A program made the translations under genes and the position numbers. Of a DNA stretch of 64,000 nt, positions 53,392-61,671 are shown in pieces. Location of the stretch: assembly GCF_002160135.1 (NCBI RefSeq), contig NZ_NFJZ01000007.1, positions 62,001 to 126,000 on the forward strand. The letters are read 5' to 3'. This DNA is from Lachnoclostridium sp. An196 (GTDB taxonomy: Bacteria > Bacillota > Clostridia > Lachnospirales > Lachnospiraceae). Position 1 is the stretch's first letter. Every line of letters starts with the position of its first letter. The notes under the pieces are model-generated. The model was not told the DNA's origin, did not search any database, and saw only the letters and a program-made list of their open reading frames with translations.

Positions 53392-54381
53392 TTACTGTAC
53401 CTCAGACCAGTCGGTAATCTCTCCGGTGTAGATCTGCATAACCTGCTCAGAGGTGATATCGGTAATCGGATTCTCCGGATTTACAATGATTGCAATACCA
53501 TCCATCGCGATCACGGTCGGAACAAGGCCGCTCTCCAGCTCCGTATCTTTCAGTTCACGAGATGCCATACCGATGTCATAGCTTCCATCCAGAGTAGAAG
53601 TCATACCAGTGGTAGAATCGCTCTGCTGTACTTCGATCGTAGCGTTCGGGTTTACTGCCTGATAAGCCTCTGCCAGTTTCTCCATAACCGGAGTAACAGA
53701 AGAAGATCCGCCTACGGTGATGGTTCCTTCGGACTCATCGCTGGTGAATGCGCCGGTGCTGCCCTGGCTTACGTATCCATCCTCAGAAACTACTGCCTGG
53801 CCATCATCGCTCATGATAAAGTTGATGAAATCTGCTGCAACGCCTTCCGGCTCGCCTGCCGTTGCGATATTGAACGGACGCGCTACTGTATAAGAACCAT
53901 CTTTTACAGTGTCAACCGTCGCTGCCACTCCATCCACATTCAGGGCTTTTACCATGCTGGTGTCCAGAGAACCAAGGGATACATATCCGATCGCATTGGT
54001 GTTTCCTGCTACAGTAGTCATCATAACGGAGGTGCTGTTGGTGATCTCAGCGGTATCAACCGTCATATCTACTTTATTTCCATCCGCGTCTTCCTGCTCG
54101 ATGCCAAGCAGTTCTACAAAAGCGCCTCTGGTACCGGAACCATCCTCACGGGACAGAACGGTGATCGCGCCGCTCATGGAACCGCCGGCCGCTTCTGTAT
54201 CCTCAGCTGCTTCTTCCTCCGCAGGAGCTTCTTCTGCCGTCTCTTCCTCAGCAGCCGCATCCTCGGTTGTATCGGTCGTAGCCGTAGTATCTGTGGTGGT
54301 GTCGGAAGAACTGCTTCCGCATCCGATCACAGTCGTTGCCGTCATAGCAGCAAGCATAAGTACAACAATCGCTTTTTTCAT
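53392..54381 (-). CDS. pstS: Phosphate-binding lipoprotein PstS
   Basis: A 329-residue extracellular binding protein. The lipobox is TVIGC with Cys21, followed by a very Ser/Thr/Glu/Ala-rich linker (about 22-70). The binding domain has TVLSREDGSGTRGAFVELLG near 78 and TVGGSSSVTPVMEKLAEAYQ near 222, the phosphate-coordinating Ser/Thr loops. The two halves appear in the reverse of the usual PstS order, with the SREDGSGTR segment first. It heads pstSCAB-phoU. Confidence 0.94.
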   Translation of the reverse strand: MKKAIVVLMLAAMTATTVIGCGSSSSDTTTDTTATTDTTEDAAAEEETAEEAPAEEEAAEDTEAAGGSMSGAITVLSREDGSGTRGAFVELLGIEQEDADGNKVDMTVDTAEITNSTSVMMTTVAGNTNAIGYVSLGSLDTSMVKALNVDGVAATVDTVKDGSYTVARPFNIATAGEPEGVAADFINFIMSDDGQAVVSEDGYVSQGSTGAFTSDESEGTITVGGSSSVTPVMEKLAEAYQAVNPNATIEVQQSDSTTGMTSTLDGSYDIGMASRELKDTELESGLVPTVIAMDGIAIIVNPENPITDITSEQVMQIYTGEITDWSEVQ

Positions 54382-54398
54382 AATAATTTTCTCTCCTT

Positions 54399-54541
54399 AA
54401 AAATGGTTTCAGATTTTACTCTGTTTTTTATGTACTCCTCAAGTACATACCTGATCATACAGACCGAATGTAAAATCTAAAACCATCTTTAAGTAAAATA
54501 TATGTAAAATCCATCGGAAACAGCGTCCCGAAATGTAAAAT
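54399..54541 (-). promoter_or_regulatory. pstS control region with Pho-box-like repeats
   Basis: The motif ATGTAAAAT (minus strand ATTTTACAT) occurs at 54468-54476, 54502-54510 and 54533-54541, with a near copy AAGTAAAAT at 54491-54499. The last two neighbours are 11 bp apart, typical of PhoB/PhoP repeats. A -10-like TATGAT lies at 54459-54454, eight bases past the first repeat. There is also a dyad ATGTACT-N5-AGTACAT (54430-54448) and a 21-base inverted repeat, 54399-54419 with 54470-54490. Phosphate-starvation activation is the likely meaning. Confidence 0.6.
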
Positions 54542-54546
54542 CCATT

Positions 54547-55887
54547 TCACATACAGCGTTTCTTTCCGATCTGCTGCCTGCACCAGAAAAACGCCGGAAT
54601 CAGGAATATGTCCGCAAAAATCCATGCCATGGGATGCGCCATGCAGATCGCCGCATAGCCCAAGAACGGCACCAGCACCGCCGAAGCCAATATTCTTGCG
54701 ATCATCTCCATGACGCCGGAAACAATGGCAAAGATCGAGAATCCCATTCCCTGGATCGTAAACCGCACGGTATTCACCAGCGTCAGCAGACAGTAGCCGC
54801 CCGTGCAGAACAGCAGAAATTCATAAGAATATTCGATGATCTGCGCTTCCGCGGCATCCACAAACAGCAGCGTCAGCTGGCGGCCTCCCAGAAGAGCAAT
54901 CAGAAAACAGATCAGAGATGCCCCGAAGCCGATCAGGGATGCAGAAAGCAGTCCTTTCCCGATCCGGTCCAGTTTGCCGGCCCCCATATTCTGTCCCGTA
55001 TAGGGAGCCATGGTCTGCCCCAGCGCTTCCACCGGGCAGGAGATGAAAGCGTTAATTTTCTGGGCTGCCGTGACCCCTGCCACCACTGCCGCTCCCAGGC
55101 CGTTGACAGCCGCCTGGACCACCAGCGTTCCGATCGCAGTCACCGAATACTGCAGACCCATAGGTATCCCGATCAGACAGAGTCTCTTCATATAAGAAAG
55201 CTCCGGCTTCCACTCTTCTCTGGTTCCCCGAAGAACGGGATATTTCTTCCACATATAGAAAAGGCAGATCACGCCGGATACCCCCTGAGAGATCACCGTA
55301 GCCAGCGCGGGGCCTTCCACGCTCATATCCAATAACCGGATCGAGACAATGTCCAGGGCAATATTCAAAAGGGAGGCAAGCGCCAGAAAAACCACCGGCG
55401 TCCTGCTGTCTCCCAGCGACCGGATGATTCCTGCCAGGATATTGTACAGGAAGGTGCACGGAATCCCCCAGAATATGATGACAATATAAATATAGGCATA
55501 CTCAAAAATCTCCGGAGGCGTGTCCATCAAGGCAAGAATCGGACGGCAGGCAGCTACCACCGCCAGCGTCAGCGCCACAGAAAATACGATGCACAGCCAG
55601 GCGCCGTTGGCCACATACCTCCGCAGCCTGGACTCCTCCCTGGCTCCGAACATCTGCGCCACCGGGATCGCAAAACCGTTGCACACTCCAGTGCAGAATC
55701 CGATCACCAGGAAGTTCAGTGAACTGGTGGATCCGACTCCCGCCAGTGGATTGACTCCCAGGTACTGCCCTACGATCACGGTGTCCACCATGCTGTAAAA
55801 CTGCTGAAAAAGCATTCCCAGAAACATGGGAATCGCAAAACTGACAATCAATTTTGCCGGAGATCCGGCCGTCATGTCTTTCGTCAT
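54547..55887 (-). CDS. MATE-family efflux transporter (second)
   Basis: A 446-residue, 12-helix MATE exporter. The start TAGSPAKLIVSFAIPMFLGM followed by QQFYSMVDTVIVGQYLGV is the family hallmark; the second half begins GIPMGLQYSVTAIGTLVVQAAV. ATG 55887 is chosen because AGGAGG precedes it. It is in the same family as, but clearly divergent from, the MATE gene at 6867. Substrate unknown. Confidence 0.9.
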   Translation of the reverse strand: MTKDMTAGSPAKLIVSFAIPMFLGMLFQQFYSMVDTVIVGQYLGVNPLAGVGSTSSLNFLVIGFCTGVCNGFAIPVAQMFGAREESRLRRYVANGAWLCIVFSVALTLAVVAACRPILALMDTPPEIFEYAYIYIVIIFWGIPCTFLYNILAGIIRSLGDSRTPVVFLALASLLNIALDIVSIRLLDMSVEGPALATVISQGVSGVICLFYMWKKYPVLRGTREEWKPELSYMKRLCLIGIPMGLQYSVTAIGTLVVQAAVNGLGAAVVAGVTAAQKINAFISCPVEALGQTMAPYTGQNMGAGKLDRIGKGLLSASLIGFGASLICFLIALLGGRQLTLLFVDAAEAQIIEYSYEFLLFCTGGYCLLTLVNTVRFTIQGMGFSIFAIVSGVMEMIARILASAVLVPFLGYAAICMAHPMAWIFADIFLIPAFFWCRQQIGKKRCM

Positions 55888-55969
55888 GATCTGTCCTCCT
55901 TTTCGCAAACGAAAGGATTATATCTCCGGCAGGAACTCTTGTCAATCGGTATTCCGCCTCACGCCCTGA

Positions 55970-57787
55970 TTATATCTCACGGGTATAGACCTGCAGCCAC
56001 TCCCGCTCCTCTTCATCCAGATAAGGAGACAGTTCCTCATACACCCGGCGGTGGTAGCGGTTCAGAAGTTCCCGCTCCTGAGGGTTCATCTCCTCCGGCA
56101 GAATGGCATCCAGGTCGATAGGTACAAAGGTCAGCGGCTCAAATCCAAGAAACCGTCCGTATTCATTCTGGCCCTTTTCCACACAGACCAGCTCATTTTC
56201 CGTGCGGATCCCATACTGCCCTTCCACATACACGCCCGGTTCATCGGTGGTGACCATGCCCGGCTCCAGTACGGCGGGAGGTTCTCCCGGACGCATCTTC
56301 CAGCGGAAGGCGTTGGGGCCTTCATGGACATTCAACAAATATCCCACTCCATGACCGGTTCCGCAGCGGTAATCCATCCCCAGCTCCCACAGAGGCTCCC
56401 GGCATAAAATATCCAGGCTGTATCCGGTGCACCCGTACAGGAACACCGCATCCCCCAGATTCAGGCATCCCCGGCACACGGCCGTAAACATGCGCTTCTG
56501 CTCCATGGAAAGCGGTCCCAGCGCAAAAGTCCGGGTGGTATCCGTGGTTCCCTCCAGGTAATGCCCTCCCGCATCCACCAGAAGGAATCCTTCGGGACGG
56601 ATCGCATCGTACTGTTCCTCTGTGGCGGAATAATGCATCATGGCGGCATTGGCTCCGCAGGCACAGATCGGGGCGAAACTCTGCCCCAGATAGTGATCCT
56701 GCTCCTTCCTGCGGTCTTCCAGATACTCTGCCGCCGACAGCTCCGTAATATTTTCCTTTCCCACACGGGTTTTTACCCAGCGCATGAAACGGGTGAAGGC
56801 GATGCTTTCTTTGCGGTGCGCTTCTTCCAGGTTGCGGAGCTCTGTACTGTTTTTCACGGCTTTCATCCGCTCCGAAGGATTCGGCATGTCCAGAATGCAG
56901 ATTCCTTCCGGAATCGACGACAACAGCTGATAATTGACCGCTCTTTTATCCAGCAGAACCGCCGACGCATCCCTCCTCTCTCCCGGCGCGGCGTCTGCCG
57001 CCTTCAGCGCCGCCAGATCCGTATAAATTTCCCCGTAGTCTTTTCTCCGGACTTTACAGGATGCCAGATATTGATCCGTCTCACTGCTTACAACCTCCGG
57101 GCGTACATACCAGACGCAGTCGTCCTGCGTGATACACAGGAAAGACATGATTACCGGTACGCAGGGGATATCCCCTCCCCGCAGGTTCAGAATCCAGGCA
57201 ATATCGCACAGATCCGCCAGCACATGCACGTCCGCGCCCGCTTCCCGCATCTCCTCCCGGATCCGTGACAGTTTGCTTTCCGTACTCTCTCCGCTCCAGC
57301 ATTCGTCCAGGATCCATACCGGCGCGGGCGGAATACCCGGGCGGTCTTCCCAGATCTCCCCGACCAGATCCCGGTCTGTGGTCAGTTTCGCGCTTTTTCT
57401 TCCGGCTGCTTCCGCCAGGCGCGCCGCCCGGGCAGCTCCCATGGTACGTCCGTCAAATCCAAGACATCCGTCCTCGTCCAGCCGGGCTTCCACCCAGGCT
57501 CCCGGTTCCGGCACTCCCGGCTCGCCCATCCGGAACAGCCGGATCCCGCTCCCTGCCAGCTGACGCTCCGCCTGGATAAAATACCGGCCGTCCGTCCACA
57601 GCCCCGCATCTGTCAGCGTAACCACCGCCGTACCGGCAGACCCGGTAAATCCGGTTATATATTCCCGCGCCCGGTAGTGAGCGCAGACATATTCCGACTC
57701 ATGACAGTCAGAGGACGGGATCACATAGACACTGATCCCTGCCTCTTTCATCTTCTGTCTCAGTTTCCGCAGCTGCTCCCGTTCCAT
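55970..57787 (-). CDS. Xaa-Pro aminopeptidase (M24B), long form
   Basis: A 605-residue peptidase that removes N-terminal residues before proline. Two creatinase-like N-terminal domains (about 1-305) precede the pita-bread catalytic domain. Metal ligands lie in LVDAGGHYLEGTTDTTRTF near 400 (two Asp), GTGHGVGYLLNVHEGP near 480 (His), and the two Glu in TTDEPGVYVEGQYGIRTENE near 515. Length fits the long aminopeptidase P type. It lies 24 bases downstream of the M18 gene, likely one operon for peptide use. Confidence 0.93.
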   Translation of the reverse strand: MEREQLRKLRQKMKEAGISVYVIPSSDCHESEYVCAHYRAREYITGFTGSAGTAVVTLTDAGLWTDGRYFIQAERQLAGSGIRLFRMGEPGVPEPGAWVEARLDEDGCLGFDGRTMGAARAARLAEAAGRKSAKLTTDRDLVGEIWEDRPGIPPAPVWILDECWSGESTESKLSRIREEMREAGADVHVLADLCDIAWILNLRGGDIPCVPVIMSFLCITQDDCVWYVRPEVVSSETDQYLASCKVRRKDYGEIYTDLAALKAADAAPGERRDASAVLLDKRAVNYQLLSSIPEGICILDMPNPSERMKAVKNSTELRNLEEAHRKESIAFTRFMRWVKTRVGKENITELSAAEYLEDRRKEQDHYLGQSFAPICACGANAAMMHYSATEEQYDAIRPEGFLLVDAGGHYLEGTTDTTRTFALGPLSMEQKRMFTAVCRGCLNLGDAVFLYGCTGYSLDILCREPLWELGMDYRCGTGHGVGYLLNVHEGPNAFRWKMRPGEPPAVLEPGMVTTDEPGVYVEGQYGIRTENELVCVEKGQNEYGRFLGFEPLTFVPIDLDAILPEEMNPQERELLNRYHRRVYEELSPYLDEEEREWLQVYTREI

Positions 57788-57811
57788 TTTCCACTCTCCT
57801 CTCTGCCCGCT

Positions 57812-59200
57812 TCAATCCCAGCGTGCTTTCAGAAACGCTCCGTATCCGCGATAGGCTTCATAAATGTCCGCTTTGCTGGATACCTCCCAGGGGCTGTGCA
57901 TATTCAGAAGAGCCACGCCGCTGTCAATGACATCCATTCCATAATTTGCAGTGATATAGGCAATCGTTCCGCCGCCTCCCTGGTCCACTTTGCCCAGTTC
58001 CGCGGTCTGCCAGCAGACGCCGGCGCCGTCCATAATCCCCCGCAGCTGTCCGATATACTCTGCGCAGGCGTCATTGGAACCGGATTTTCCTCTGGAACCG
58101 GTGTACTTATTAAACACCATGCCGCGTCCCAGGTACGCCGTGTTCTTCTTTTCAAAAGCGGACGCATAGTTCGGGTCAAAAGCCGCGCTCACATCCGAAG
58201 AAAGCATGTGCGAATTCTGCAGGCACCGGCGCAGCGCCAGTTCGGAATACTGGCCGGACAGCTGCATCACTTCCGCCGTCACATTTTCAAAATACCGGGA
58301 CTGCATGCCCGTGGCTCCCATGCTGCCGATCTCCTCCTTGTCAGTCAGCAGACACACGGAAGTATACGCCGGATCCTGTACTTCCAGCTGAGCCAGAAGG
58401 GACGTGAACGCGCAGATCCGGTCGTCCTGTCCATATCCCATGATCATGCTCCGGTCCAGTCCAAAGTCCCTGGCCGCTCCTGCCGGTACCGCCTCCAGTT
58501 CCGCCGAGAGGAAGTCTTCCTCTTCGATTCCATACTGCTCCTTCAGGATCCCGAGCAGCGCTTCCCGGATCTTTTCTTTCTCCTCTGTATCCTTCAGCGG
58601 ACGGCTGCCCACGATCACATTCAGGTTTTCGCCTTCCACCACGACGGCTGCTTTCTTCTGCAGCTGCTCCGAAGAAAGGTGGATCAGCAGATCCGAGATG
58701 CCGAACACCGGATCCCCCGGCTGCTCGCCGACCGCTATCTCCACCGTGCTCCCATCTTTTTTTACCACTGTGCCGTGCAGGGCAAGCGGGATCGCCGCCC
58801 ACTGGTATTTTTTGATGCCGCCATAATAATGGGTCTCCAGAAGCGCCATCTCTCCATCTTCATATAAAGGGTTCTGTTTGATGTCGAGTCTTGGAGAATC
58901 GATATGGGCTCCCAGGATATTCATGCCCCTCTCCATAGGCTCCGTGCCAATGTGAAACAGGATCACCAGTTTCTTTTTATGAACCGCATAGACCTTGTCC
59001 CCCGGCTGCAGGCTTCCTTCTTCCCGCACCGCTTTTTCAAGAGACACATAGCCTGCCGCCTCTGCCATCTCCCGGATACGGACGGCGCATTCACGCTCCG
59101 TCTTACAGTCTGAGATAAACTGCCGGTACTGCTCCGCGATCCGGTTCACCTGTACCAGATCTGCTTCCTCATATGTATTCCACGCATTCTTTCGTTCCAT
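57812..59200 (-). CDS. M18-family aspartyl aminopeptidase
   Basis: A 462-residue zinc aminopeptidase. LGAHIDSPRLDIKQNPLYE near residue 98, YGQDDRICAFTSLLAQLE near 255, TDKEEIGSMGATGMQSRYFE near 288 and SSDVSAAFDPNYAS near 335 contain the di-zinc ligands. The C-terminal DQGGGGTIAYI matches the family. I start at ATG 59200 with AAGGAG upstream, seven codons inside the longer frame. Probably removes acidic N-terminal residues in the cytoplasm. Confidence 0.93.
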   Translation of the reverse strand: MERKNAWNTYEEADLVQVNRIAEQYRQFISDCKTERECAVRIREMAEAAGYVSLEKAVREEGSLQPGDKVYAVHKKKLVILFHIGTEPMERGMNILGAHIDSPRLDIKQNPLYEDGEMALLETHYYGGIKKYQWAAIPLALHGTVVKKDGSTVEIAVGEQPGDPVFGISDLLIHLSSEQLQKKAAVVVEGENLNVIVGSRPLKDTEEKEKIREALLGILKEQYGIEEEDFLSAELEAVPAGAARDFGLDRSMIMGYGQDDRICAFTSLLAQLEVQDPAYTSVCLLTDKEEIGSMGATGMQSRYFENVTAEVMQLSGQYSELALRRCLQNSHMLSSDVSAAFDPNYASAFEKKNTAYLGRGMVFNKYTGSRGKSGSNDACAEYIGQLRGIMDGAGVCWQTAELGKVDQGGGGTIAYITANYGMDVIDSGVALLNMHSPWEVSSKADIYEAYRGYGAFLKARWD

Positions 59201-59541
59201 GTCTGTACTCCTTTCTGTCACTACACTGCCCGGAACACTGATCCGGACGGTCTCTGTTATTTATTATATATATTTTTGCGGGGGTGTACAAGAAGCAGAA
59301 AAGAAGACGAAAAAAGGTTGAAAAAATTGTGCAACAGTGTTGTATTTTCCTATTCTCTATGTTAAACTGAATTACATAGAGTATATCTCTGCCGGCAGAT
59401 ATTACACTCTGTTGAAAATCTTTGAACTGAATATTTCCGATGAGTTCTCATCATATTTCCTTTTTCAATCTATTTTTATCCGCACAGGGAGATTTGCGCG
59501 CATTTTTCCAATGTGGAAATCCAACTGCAAGGAGACTGCCT
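59201..59541. other. 341-base AT-rich divergent spacer
   Basis: Holds the M18 promoter (59263-59291) and, on plus, a weak candidate promoter for the nuclease gene: TTGTAT (59340-59345), 17 bases, TAAACT (59363-59368). A perfect 8-bp inverted repeat CTCTATGT/ACATAGAG (59355-59362 with 59374-59381) brackets that -10 box and could be an operator. No ORF is supported. Confidence 0.45.
59263..59291 (-). promoter_or_regulatory. Promoter of the M18-pepP operon
   Basis: On the minus strand TTGTAC (59291-59286), a 17-base spacer and a perfect TATAAT (59268-59263), about 63 bases before the chosen start. Confidence 0.75.
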
Positions 59542-60720
59542 ATGAATCAATCCAAAAACAAATTCCAGCAAACTTCTGCGCCATACGCCCATATCATATG
59601 GAAGGATCCTCCCGATTCCAGAGAATCCATAGAATCGTATCTGGAGAATGATCCTATATTATATCTCTCCTATCGGCATCTGACCTCGCCGTACCGGGAA
59701 CGGCTCCTGGATTTTCTGCGGGGAGCCAGAACCCTTCCTCTGACTTACGACCCGTTTTTCAAAACGATCTTCGATCCGGTGCTTCATCCGGAACGTCTCT
59801 CCGGGCTGATTTCCAGCCTCTTAGGTATCCCTGTAAAAGTAAAAGACGTCCTTCCCACAGAAGACCGCATGCTGGATGGGGAATCTCTGTTGATCATGGA
59901 CGTACTGGTGGAATTAGAAGACGGCTCCCTGACGAATGTGGAGATTCAAAAGATCCCCTACGCCTTTCCGGCAGAACGCATGTCCTGTTATTCTTCAGAT
60001 CTGGTCATGCGGCAATACGCACGCGCCAAATCTCTTCGGGGCAAAGATTTTTCCTATCGGGATATGCGGAAGGTCTATACGATTATCCTTTTCGAGAACA
60101 GCGCCCATATCTTCCACCAGGATCCGGACCGCTATATCCATCACGGGAAAACCACTTTCGACACCGGTCTTCAGATGACTCTTCTGCAGGAATACTGCCT
60201 GGTAGCCCTTGACGTATTCCGAAAAAAACCTTATTCTGAAAATAGAAGCAAACAGACTGCATGGCTATCCCTTCTGACCACAGAAACCATAGAAGACGCC
60301 GAAAAACTGATAACCGTATATCCGTGGCTGGAAGATATCTATAAGGAGATCGCCATGCTCCGCCAGAAACCGGAGGAGGTGCTGCATATGTTTTCGGAAG
60401 CATTAAAGATTATGGACCGGAATACGGTGCATTATATGATTGAAGAGCAGCAGAAAGAACTGGAAGAACAACTGGAAAAATTGAAAGAACAACAGAAAAA
60501 ATCAGAAGAACAACAGAAAGAATTGGAAGAGCAACAGAAAGAATTAGAAGAACAACAGAAAGAATTAGAAGAACAACAGAAAGAATTAGAAGAACAACAA
60601 AAAGAATTAGAAGAACAGCAGAAACTGCTTTCTGTGAAAGATCAGGAGATCGAAACACAGCGTCGGGAAATCGAGACTCTGAAAAAACAGATAGCAGCGC
60701 TCAAAGCACAGGAAATCTGA
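59542..60720 (+). CDS. PD-(D/E)XK nuclease-family (Rpn/transposase-like) protein with heptad-repeat tail
   Basis: A 392-residue protein starting at ATG 59542 (AAGGAG upstream). LTYDPFFKTIFDPVLHPERL near 70 and LMDVLVELEDG-like IMDVLVELEDGSLTNVEIQK near 115 carry the Asp and Glu-x-Gln-Lys of the PD-(D/E)XK core common in 'Rpn/PDDEXK transposase' proteins. Residues 301-363 are nine heptads, five of them exactly EEQQKEL, forming a long coiled coil, then a charged tail. It is a different subfamily from the gene at 4436. Not flanked by transposon ends. Confidence 0.78.
   Translation: MNQSKNKFQQTSAPYAHIIWKDPPDSRESIESYLENDPILYLSYRHLTSPYRERLLDFLRGARTLPLTYDPFFKTIFDPVLHPERLSGLISSLLGIPVKVKDVLPTEDRMLDGESLLIMDVLVELEDGSLTNVEIQKIPYAFPAERMSCYSSDLVMRQYARAKSLRGKDFSYRDMRKVYTIILFENSAHIFHQDPDRYIHHGKTTFDTGLQMTLLQEYCLVALDVFRKKPYSENRSKQTAWLSLLTTETIEDAEKLITVYPWLEDIYKEIAMLRQKPEEVLHMFSEALKIMDRNTVHYMIEEQQKELEEQLEKLKEQQKKSEEQQKELEEQQKELEEQQKELEEQQKELEEQQKELEEQQKLLSVKDQEIETQRREIETLKKQIAALKAQEI
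60442..60630 (+). repeat. In-frame 21-bp tandem repeat (nine heptads)
   Basis: Nine 21-base units encode the coiled-coil heptads of the nuclease-family protein. Several central units (about 60523-60606) are nearly identical in DNA, GAAGAACAACAGAAAGAATTA-like with few changes, so copy number can vary by slippage without a frameshift. Confidence 0.9.
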
Positions 60721-60734
60721 AACCGACAATTTTC

Positions 60735-60816
60735 AAAAATCCCGCAGCGGACTCTCCAAAAACAGGAGTCCGCTGCGGGATTTTATTTTATTCATCTGTT
60801 ATCTGGTTCATTTATT
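60735..60816. terminator. Terminator repeat, copy 1
   Basis: CCCGCAGCGGACTC (60741-60754) with GAGTCCGCTGCGGG (60766-60779) and then TTTTATTTTATTCATCTGTT. It ends the nuclease gene transcript. The whole unit of about 80 bases recurs at 61593-61671 as a direct repeat. Confidence 0.92.
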
Positions 60817-60840
60817 TGAATAATTTGACACATAAAGCGT

Positions 60841-60869
60841 TTGACAAATACGCATTATATGCGTATAGT
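60841..60869 (+). promoter_or_regulatory. hicA promoter with embedded operator
   Basis: A perfect TTGACA (60841-60846), 17 bases, TATAGT (60864-60869). Between and overlapping the boxes lies the dyad ATACGCAT-TAT-ATGCGTAT (60848-60866), placed where a bound HicB would block polymerase. A second TTGACA is at 60825-60830. Confidence 0.8.
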
Positions 60870-60921
60870 ATATGTTAGGAAAATACATTAAAGAAAAAAC
60901 CATTTCAAGGAGCTTTTGTTC

Positions 60922-61092
60922 ATGAAAAGACGAGATTTGATTAAGCTTCTCGAAGAAAATGGATGGCGCTTCAAAAGAAGCGGCGGGAATCATGATCTGT
61001 ATACTGACGGCAACAGAGTCGAAGCAATTCCCAGACATTCAGAAATAAACGAGATGCTCGCAAAAACAATCATCAAGAAGCTGGGGCTTTAA
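60922..61092 (+). CDS. hicA: HicA-type mRNA interferase toxin
   Basis: A 56-residue protein. KRRDLIKLLEENGWRFKRSG then GNHDLYTDG and IPRHSEINEMLAKTIIKKLG match the HicA double-stranded-RNA-binding-like fold; the catalytic His is in GGNHDLY. It cleaves mRNA when free of HicB. AAGGAGC lies upstream. The stop codon sits in a GGGGCTT/AAGCCCC hairpin. hicB follows after 66 bases, an unusually wide gap containing a second inverted repeat (TATTTCAT/ATGAAATG). Confidence 0.9.
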   Translation: MKRRDLIKLLEENGWRFKRSGGNHDLYTDGNRVEAIPRHSEINEMLAKTIIKKLGL

Positions 61093-61158
61093 GCCCCGGT
61101 ACTTGATATTTCATAGAACCAGGCCCGATGAAATGTCATAAAAAGAAAGGAGTCAAAC

Positions 61159-61563
61159 ATGAAAAAGAAAGGAGCGTATCCGGTCATTTTAAAACGTACG
61201 GATGAAGGGTATTATGTGGAAATACCTGACTTCGATTCCGGTACGCAAGGCGCCACAGTCGCAGAAGCGATGGAAATGGCAAGAGACGCAATTGGATTGA
61301 TCGGAATTGATCTGGAAGACGAAAAAAAGGAGATTCCAAAACCATATTCCAAACAATTCAAAATCACAGATGATGATATTTTTACATTAGTCGATGTAGA
61401 TTTTTCAGAGTACAGAAAAAGAGTTGATAATAAAGCAGTAAAAAAGAACTGTACCATTCCTTATTGGATGAGTGTCGAAGCCGATAAAGCCGGCGTTAAT
61501 TACTCACGTGTGCTTCAGGATGCATTGGCCGGGATACTGGGCGTGAAGAAATTAACGAATTAA
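61159..61563 (+). CDS. hicB: HicB-type antitoxin
   Basis: A 134-residue antitoxin. The N-terminal HicB domain (YPVILKRTDEGYYVEIPDF near 7, GTQGATVAEAMEMARDAIG near 28) covers the toxin. The C-terminal part (about 98-134, IPYWMSVEADKAGVNYSRVLQDAL) looks like a ribbon-helix-helix or HTH DNA-binding segment for autorepression at the dyad before hicA. AGAAAGGAG precedes the start. The toxin-first order is normal for HicAB. Confidence 0.9.
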   Translation: MKKKGAYPVILKRTDEGYYVEIPDFDSGTQGATVAEAMEMARDAIGLIGIDLEDEKKEIPKPYSKQFKITDDDIFTLVDVDFSEYRKRVDNKAVKKNCTIPYWMSVEADKAGVNYSRVLQDALAGILGVKKLTN

Positions 61564-61592
61564 ATCAGATTCCGAAAAATTGACAGTTTGTG

Positions 61593-61671
61593 AAAAAATC
61601 CCGCAGCGGACTCTCCAAAACAGGAGTCCGCTGCGGGATTATTTTATTCATCTGTTATCTGTTCACTTATT
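61593..61671. terminator. Terminator repeat, copy 2
   Basis: The same stem as copy 1 (61600-61613 with 61624-61637), then ATTATTTTATTCATCTGTT. It serves hicB on plus. On minus it directly follows the surface-protein stop codon (61669-61667), which lies inside the repeated unit. Confidence 0.9.

Noticed and set aside
60442-60630. CRISPR-like array
   Set aside because: The regular 21-bp units are contiguous, in frame and without spacers; they encode coiled-coil heptads.
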